From: Apoderus coryli
Taxonomy: Eukaryota; Arthropoda; Insecta; Coleoptera; Attelabidae
NCBI GenBank assembly: GCA_911728435.2
Contig: OU452203.1
Coordinates: 20,108,293-20,172,292 of the forward strand
Length of the DNA: 64,000 nucleotides
Direction: 5' to 3'
In this document: positions 57,131 to 64,000 of the stretch, in pieces
Layout of the letters: each line of letters opens with the position of its first letter
How positions within the stretch are numbered: the first letter of the stretch is position 1
Notes under the pieces: model-generated
What the model saw: only the letters and a program-made list of their open reading frames with translations
Database searches by the model: none
Told to the model about the DNA's origin: nothing
Translations under genes and position numbers: made by a program

Positions 57131-57928
57131 CAAACCAAAGGTCGCTGAGATTCGCAGATATTAGTAGGCATTATTAGTCTCGGCAGGTGGATGTCCTTCC
57201 ATTTCCTTTTGGTATTTTTAAATATCGTTTTGTGATTAAATATAAAGTACATGGGAATCTTGCGTACAATATCGTCTTAATGACATTTAAACAATGGAAT
57301 CTACAAGGTTATTGTTATCGTTATTTTAATTTCAGCATTGCACTTCCGTGCGCTTAACTGATCTCACCGTGCATCGCCAGTGAAAAGTTTAGCTACTTCG
57401 GAAACTCGTGAATTTTCCACATATTGTATTAACTTACATCTGTTCTACAAAGGCTTTTGAACAGTTAAATTTCTATAGCCTTTATGTTGGTGTATAAATT
57501 TAAAAGCGATTCACTAAAGTAAACCAAAGAAGCGCGTCTTAACAACATTTGCCATAATTTAATACCGTTATTTAGTTGGTAAGGTGGGTATAGACGGTTT
57601 TAGTTGGTAGATATATCCGAAGCACGAATTCGACTACTTATACACGACTAATTAAAGCCGGAAGCCGTAAATTAAACTATACGTATACTCGAACTGTTTC
57701 ACGACTATAATAATAATTAATTACTGACTCGTACAAAGCTTCCAGAAAACTATAGGCTGATCGTGGATAAATGTAAGTCAAGTGTAACAAAATTTATTAT
57801 CACTGATAAACATAGAAGTACAAGAACACTTCAAGCCTAGATGCACTCTGTTCAGTAAAATATAAAAAAAGTTTATTTTTCTTCCAATCTTGACTGACCC
57901 GCACTATTTTCACGTATTCCTTTGAAAT
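57131..57928. other. No gene recognised
   Basis: Unassigned AT-rich sequence up to the 279-bp array. Confidence 0.5.
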
Positions 57929-59620
57929 TCTTCCACTCAAAACCGCAACTCCCGGGGCTCCAGCTCCTTTAACCCCCTTTTTAATCCAGGCATGCCCCTT
58001 GTCCTACCGACTGCGCCAATTAAGTAACTACTTTCTCAAAATGTGTTTTTAAAAATTATTTTATTTTTCAAAAATTACAATTTCTTGATTTTAAGGTGAA
58101 CAATACAAAGGTTTGACTCTAACTAACTACAATACATAAGAAAAACACTTTTTATAAACTACAGTAGCTGAAGTAAGCAAATGTTGTATATATCATAAGT
58201 CTAAAATTCTTCCACTGAAAACCGCAACTCACGGGGCTCCAGCTCCTTTAACCCCCTCCTTAATCCAGGCATGCCCCTTGTCCTACCGACTGCGCCAATT
58301 AAGTAACTACTTTCTCAAAATGTGTTTTTAAAAATTATTTTATTTTTCAAAAATTACAATTTCTTGATTTTAAGGTGAACAATACAAAGGTTTGACTCTA
58401 ACTAACTACAATACATAAGAAAAACACTTTTTATAAACTACAGTAGCTGAAGTAAGCAAATGTTGTATATATCATAAGTCTAAAATTCTTCCACTGAAAA
58501 CCGCAACTCACGGGGCTCCAGCTCCTTTAACCCCCTCCTTAATCCAGGCATGCCCCTTGTCCTACCGACTGCGCCAATTAAGTAACTACTTTCTCAAAAT
58601 GTGTTTTTAAAAATTACTTTATTTTTCAAAAATTACAATTTCTTGATTTTAAGGTGAACAATACAAAGGTTTGACTCTAACTAACTACAATACATAATAA
58701 AAACACTTTTTATAAACTACAGTAGCTGAAGTAAGGAAATGTTGTATATATCATAAGTCTAAAATTCTTACACTCAAAACCGCAACTACCGGGGCTCCAG
58801 CTCCTTTAACCCCCTCCTTAATCCAGGCATGCCCCTTGTCCTACCGACTGCGCCAATTAAGTAACTACTTTCTCAAAATGTGTTTTTAAAAATTATTTTA
58901 TTTTTCAAAAATTACAATTTCTTGATTTTAAGGTGAACAATACAAAGGTTTGACTCTAACTAACTACAATACATGCCAGGCCGGGTAGCCTAGACGGGAT
59001 CATATAGTGACGACCGTCGAAGTGCAGCTCTGTGGAGCGCGGCTACAATTTGGATGGGTGACCGTCTGGGGGGTTTATTAAAAACGCGGACCTGGCGGTG
59101 GCTCATCTAGGTTGTAGAATGAATGTTGTGTGATAGTAGAATGATAGTGAGTGCAGTATGGTCCTGAAAAGGCACAATAAGCCTTCAAGGCTGAAGTACG
59201 CCATTCGTACACGCCGGGGGCTTAAGTGCGTACCGAGGTGTGCGAGTGGAGGACCAGAAGGATGTTAAAAAAAAAAAAAAACTACAATACATAATAAAAA
59301 CACTTTTTATAAACTACAGTAGCTGAAGTAAGCAAATGTTGTATATATCATAAGTCTAAAATTCTTCCACTCAAAACCGCAACTACCGGGGCTCCAGCTC
59401 CTTTAACCCCCTCCTTAATCCAGGCATGCCCCTTGTCCTACCGACTGCGCCAATTAAGTAACTACTTTCTCAAAATCTGTTTTTAAAAATTATTTTATTT
59501 TTCAAAAATTACAATTTCTTGATTTCAAGGTGAACAATACAAAGGTTTGACTCTAACTAACTACAATACATAATAAAAACACTTTTTATAAATTACAGTC
59601 GCTGAAGCAAGCAAATGTTA
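57929..59620 (-). repeat. 279-bp tandem array, about five copies, with a Pol III A-box-like word
   Basis: The landmark GTCCTACCGACTGCGCCAAT falls at 58001, 58280, 58559 and 58838 (spacing exactly 279) and at 59435 after a 318-bp interruption (SINE plus duplication). Units are nearly identical. On the minus strand each contains TGGCGCAGTCGG, a full match to the A-box consensus TRGCNNAGYNGG. A B-box at the right distance is weak or absent, so a tRNA-derived origin is only a suggestion. Confidence 0.9.
58975..59279 (+). mobile_element. SINE with 5S-rRNA-like head, inside the tandem array
   Basis: It is flanked by a perfect 13-bp target duplication AACTACAATACAT (58962-58974 and 59280-59292) and ends in A13, the signature of a retroposed SINE. 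The head (about 58975-59075) contains GACCGTCGAAGTGCAGC, GGAGCGCGGCTA and TTTGGATGGGTGACCGTCTG, in the order and spacing of the 5S rRNA A-box region and C-box (TTGGATGGGTGACCGCCTGGG). The body (about 59080-59266) matches nothing I recognise. The intact duplication implies recent insertion. Confidence 0.75.
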
Positions 59621-60650
59621 TATTATTCCGTAACCAAAAAGCTTGTTATATACTATTATGTTGTATATATCGATTTACATAATATAAAGGACATTTGCTA
59701 GATGTATATAATATCTTGATTTCATCCTAGATGTAGGTAATGTATGGGAAATTTATTCCGATATCTTATTTCCAATAACTACTGTTAGCGCGAGCTTTTG
59801 CCTAACTTACTCTATGGAAATGGTGCATAATTTCAAATTCAAAGTGGGATGTGCGAAATGTACTCATATCTATGGAATTTTTAAATTATAATTCATATCC
59901 TTGTTACTTATGTATGCTTCGGGAATACTATTTGAATTTTAAAATTTTCAAAACCATATCCATATACATGGTATTATTCTCTACTACTACTGCTACAGTA
60001 ATAGAAGTTTTATTTTAGAGCTGCCTATTATTTTTACCTTTCGATTCCAGATGCTACATTAATCATATCCACAAATTTTATAGTTTTCTTTTTAATCCAC
60101 ATAAATCCCATGCTATAAGTTGAGATTAATTTTGTGATTAACATACATTGTAAACTACCTTCAACAAAACTATTTTTGATTCGACTCTAAACATATCGTA
60201 TCGTGTAGAAGACTGATTTATATTCGCGGAGTTCTAAACTTCAATATGGGATTTGTGAGTTTCTAAGCTAGTAAGCTAGTGCAACATCAGACTTAGTTAT
60301 TACAAGAGGAAATTAGAAATTTGATTGCGTGAAAATTTGATTAAAACCGATAGCGCATCGTCTAGCTGAGGGAAAAGAGAAAATAAGATGATAGTGTCAA
60401 GCATGAGGGGGATGGAGAAATATGGCAAGTTAAGAGCGTCGAGAAATAATCATTTTTGTATAGCACCGTACCTAAATAATTAAGATAGACGCCGGGGATA
60501 GGTAATTAAAAAGTACAGGTAAAAGAGAGAGGACCTCTTGTTGGATTGCGCGTCTGAATGATTTATGGTGAAAAATTATTTATTTTATCCAGTCAACGAG
60601 AAGATAAGGAGTTTTAAGCTTGCCTAATAATAAGGACACAAAGTTATAGG
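59621..60650. other. No gene recognised
   Basis: AT-rich unassigned sequence. Confidence 0.5.
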
Positions 60651-60654
60651 TAAA

Positions 60655-61560
60655 GTGGGAGTATTTCGAGCAAGTGATGAGGAAATATTTTTAGCTGTTA
60701 AGTAACTTCTGGACCTGAAAGAATACCTTCGTTTATCGTAAGGGATTGTATTCCTGTTCTGGTTGTCCCACTGTCAAGGATATATATAATTTGGTTTCTC
60801 ATACAGTTTGTTTTCTTGATGAATCGAACTTGGATCGCGTGTCATCAGGTCTCAAAAATGGGTATCCAACTTTAGTTACGGATTACAGACCAAACGCACT
60901 TCTTTCAAATTTTTCGAGGATATTTGAGGTGATTGTTTATGATAGAATGTTTCCGCAAATTAAGAATATGCTTTTGTTTTGTAAAATAAGTCATAACGAC
61001 TTGGAGTGTAACATTTAAGTCAAATAAAAAACCTCAACTCCACAATCCGATTTAGATATAAATGAAGAAGATACTTTCGACAAAGCAGCACGGTTTCTTT
61101 CCTTCTGATTTCCTGAATGATCCGAGTCGAGTGGATGCAATCTATACAGATTTGGCTAAGGCCTTTGGCCGAACAAATCATGATGTATTGCTGTAAAAGC
61201 TCACTATAGCTTTGGTTTTCGCGTGCCTGCTGTATCCCTCTCGCATGTATCCTTTAATGGTTTTGACTCGACACAATATGTCGCACCATCCGGAGTGCCA
61301 CAAGGATCTAATTTAGGTTCCCTTTTGTTTCTCATCTTTATCGATGATCTCGGGAAATGCCTTAGTTCTTTGCATTTGTTTTTTGCTAACGATCTTAAGA
61401 TTTATAGTCCCAGATTGACTGTAATAAACTTCAAAATGATCTGAATCTTGTACAGTCGTGGTGTGGGGAAAATAGGTTGCAGCTAAACCCTGGATAAAAG
61501 CAAAGTTGTGACATAGAACATAGACAGAAAGTTAGCGAGGCCTTGAAGGTTTATGGCTTC
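60655..61560 (+). pseudogene. LINE reverse transcriptase, heavily decayed
   Basis: In shifting + frames: VTSGPERIPSFIVRDCIPVL (about 60700), NGYPTLVTDYRPNALLSNFS, RIFEVIVYDRMFP, VDAIYTDLAKAFGRTNHDVL, SGVPQGSNLGSLLFLIFIDD, FFANDLKIYSP (FADD has become FAND) and VQSWCGENRLQLNPG. The SKAFD block is AKAFG and the catalytic pair is lost. The C-terminal domain ends near 61560. Confidence 0.8.
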
Positions 61561-63106
61561 CTGGTCCGAACATGTAAATCTTAAATTCGGTATTTAAAAA
61601 AACAAAGTTGATGGTAGTTGCCGAAAGACAAAATGTCGGAGGTTAACTCTAAAGCCAGAATCTTGTAGAGACATTTAACCTAAACAACTTTCTAATTTAA
61701 ACCTATCCCACACCTTTTTCACAAATCACCCGGTATCTCAGAAACTAAGAAGAATTTGACAATACGGAAAACGGATCCTGAATTGGGATCAAAAAACGCA
61801 ACTTTTCTTTAGATTAACCGACCTCGTAACTCTTAAGGTTTCTGAGATAGCAATAGTGGTACTTATTACTTAAAACGGTGAGACTAGATTCCTTGTTCCA
61901 AGAAGGTGGCTGAGGGTGAATATTTGCTGTTCTCTTTCACAAAAAAACAAAGAAACTTCTAGTGCTGATTTTTTTTTAAAACAATTTTACTTTCGACGTT
62001 TTTTATTATGGGTTTTGCAATCTTTCTTGACATACCTTTGCGTGTAGTCATAATTACTGCTGTTTTTCACCACATTTTGCATGCAACGCTTGTTTATATT
62101 CTCTCTGATTAGATTAGTTTGACTTACTTAACTACCTTTGCTAGAACGCCATGGAGAAAGTTGCTTTAACTCATAAAATGTAGGAAACCAATGATCCTTT
62201 CTGTTGATAGAAAATATAATAGAGATTGTACCAAACACTACCCACCCAAGTGGTTCGAACATACTTTGACATAATTTATTGCACGTCACATAGACAAGTA
62301 AGTTCTCGTGCATATCATGTAAACGAAAAGTTTCCTTTATAAAACTTTTACATAATATTGTGACAGAACTAAGTTAAAACTTTAAACATACTCTATAATT
62401 TAGTAGTAGCTACCTACACATTTTAGGAATGTAATCAACATAAAATTCAAATTATTGCCTCTATGCTCAAAGTTTCGAAATTAACCGTTGGTGTGGGGTA
62501 GCATACCTCATTATAATGCGAAATTTCATTATTATAAAAATGAGAAAGTATTTTAGAGACTGCATTATTATTACATAGTCTTGCATTGAGGTAATTTTCC
62601 TATTGTTCTTTCTTTTAGACGAGTAAAAAAGTATATTGTTGTTTGGCAGCCATAGAGTACAATGTGGCTGCTTTTTTTTTGACGTTGCTCAGTGTGTGTG
62701 TTTTTATGAATATTGGGCACAGCGGTGTTGTTTAACTTTAAAATGAAAACAGTTTGAGAAAATGAGAATATATTGTGTGCATGAAAATGGGTTGTGGGAA
62801 ATTTCAGCAATTATTAAGCACCTAGCAAATTTGCATAGAAATACAAGCTGTCCTAAAAATGTAGGTGCTCAAATAATGCTAAAATTTTACAGGAAATTGG
62901 CGTAATAAACTGGCTGTCATATTAAAATTAAAAAAAAACAGTCATATGTTCTAATTCTGGTACATTTTTTTTACAAACCAAAATCACATCAATAAGGTAT
63001 TTTCATAACAATAATAGCAAACGCTGTAGAGTTTTGTCACACAGTGGCAGTGTATTAAAATATGAAATAACAAAACTCTTTTAATCTCATTATGGATATA
63101 TTTACG
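61561..63106. other. No gene recognised
   Basis: AT-rich unassigned sequence. Confidence 0.5.
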
Positions 63107-63698
63107 TACACTTAGCGACTCTCGCTTTCAATTTGCGACTTTCGCAATACAACTTCAAATCTTAGCGACTTTCGCTTTCAACTTTGCGAGTTTCGCTTTC
63201 AATTTGCGACTTTCGCAACACAACTTCAAAACTTAGCGACTTTCGCTTTCAACTTCAATACATAACGACTTTCGCTTTGAATTTGCGACTTTCGCAACAC
63301 AACTTCAAAACTTAGCGATTTTCGCTGTCAACATGCGACTTTCGCAATACAACTTCAAAACTTCAAAACTTAGCAACTTTCGCTTTCAACTTGCGACTTT
63401 CGCAATACAACTTCAAAACTTAGCGACTTTCGCTTTCAACTTTGCGACTTTCGCCACACAACTTCAATACATAGCGACTTTCGGTTTCAATTTGGAACTT
63501 TCGCAACACAACTGCAAAACATAGCGACTTTCGCATTCAACCTGCGACTTTCGCTTTCAACATGCGACTTCCGCAATACAACTTCAAAACTTAGCGACTA
63601 TCACTTTCAACTTTGCGACTTTCGCAACACAACTTCAAAACTTAACGACTTTCGCTTTCAACTTTTCGACTTTCGGAATAAAACTTCAAAACTTAGAA
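63107..63698. repeat. 51-bp minisatellite, about 11-12 copies
   Basis: The unit is approximately TTAGCGACTTTCGCTTTCAA + CTTTGCGACTTTCGCAACAC + AACTTCAAAAC. It contains two GCGACTTTCGC half-units, each a near-palindrome around CGACTTTCG. Copies differ by substitutions and by loss or gain of half-units. Since 51 is a multiple of three, part of the array stays open in one + frame (63333-63524), which I take as a by-product and not a gene. Confidence 0.9.
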
Positions 63699-64000
63699 TA
63701 TGGCATTGAAGATTGACATTACTAATTTTAGGACAGATATTGTTCGAGCCAAACTCTCGAACTCGAACTCTCGAAATTCGACACTAATTTAATTTTTTTA
63801 ACAGTTCTGTAATTTACCACTCGCTGTGTATATTAATGTTATATTACTGTCCTTATTAGTCGAAGATCTATTGGTATAAAGAAAGTTACGTTATTTTTTC
63901 ATTTATTTTTCTAAAAAGCCGGCGATAATACCCGGGGGGACTTCTTCTATTCGATTATCAGAAGGACGACAATTACATAATAGGATTGACCAATGATTGA
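63699..64000. other. No gene recognised
   Basis: Short unassigned end of the window. Confidence 0.5.

Noticed and set aside
58975..59075. Functional 5S rRNA gene
   Set aside because: Only the internal-promoter words are conserved; the 5' third and the 3' end do not match, and it continues into a SINE body with a poly(A) tail.
57929..59620. CRISPR-like array
   Set aside because: The units are directly adjacent 279-bp satellites without unique spacers, in a eukaryotic intron.
60049..60110. Possible next Ig exon (acceptor ...ttccag followed by ATGCTACATT)
   Set aside because: In the required phase it encodes no Cys/Trp Ig signature and no YPP start.
63333..63524. Repeat-peptide frame in the 51-bp minisatellite
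   Set aside because: Open only because the unit length is a multiple of three; copies elsewhere in the array break the frame.

Overview
This window is AT-rich eukaryotic nuclear DNA from an insect. The evidence is one intron-rich immunoglobulin-superfamily gene of the insect klingon/CG7166/lachesin type, embedded in decayed mariner, DUF4817-type, piggyBac, CACTA-like and pogo-like DNA transposons and many 5'-truncated non-LTR retrotransposons (LINEs). A large, repeat-rich genome such as a beetle's would fit, but the sequence does not fix the species. Nothing bacterial or organellar, no CRISPR array and no intact tRNA or rRNA gene is visible.

The only host gene I can support is on the + strand. 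Four coding exons are seen: 23687-23744 (signal peptide), 48904-49026 and 50393-50593 (together Ig domain 1), and 54942-55214 (Ig domain 2). All three joins are phase 1 with GT-AG sites. The first intron is 25.2 kb. The fourth donor (55215) has no recognisable partner before 64000, so the third Ig domain and membrane anchor lie outside the window. The visible part encodes 218 residues.

Region by region: 0-7.5 kb is a graveyard of LINE pieces, a mariner piece and a BEL/Pao gag relic. 8-13 kb holds a hammerhead-like repeat module and a mariner interrupted by a CACTA-like element. 14-19.2 kb holds more mariner and LINE fragments. 19.4-23.6 kb is mostly unassigned, with a GC-richer patch and a second hammerhead-like motif. 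23.7-48.9 kb is intron 1, loaded with LINEs, two DUF4817-type transposase relics (one split by a LINE), a further transposase piece, tandem repeats and a piggyBac element ending 67 bp before exon 2. 49-55 kb holds exons 2-4 with a LINE in intron 3. 55-64 kb is intron 4 or flank, with LINE scraps, a 279-bp tandem array interrupted by a SINE with a 5S-rRNA-like head, and a 51-bp minisatellite.

The mobile elements are all broken: frameshifts, stops, deleted catalytic blocks or truncation. They make up most of the recognisable protein-like sequence. The most interesting signals are the recurrent hammerhead-ribozyme-like folds, the 5S-headed SINE with a perfect target duplication, the nested CACTA-in-mariner insertion whose excision point can be read exactly, and the piggyBac copy beside a splice acceptor.
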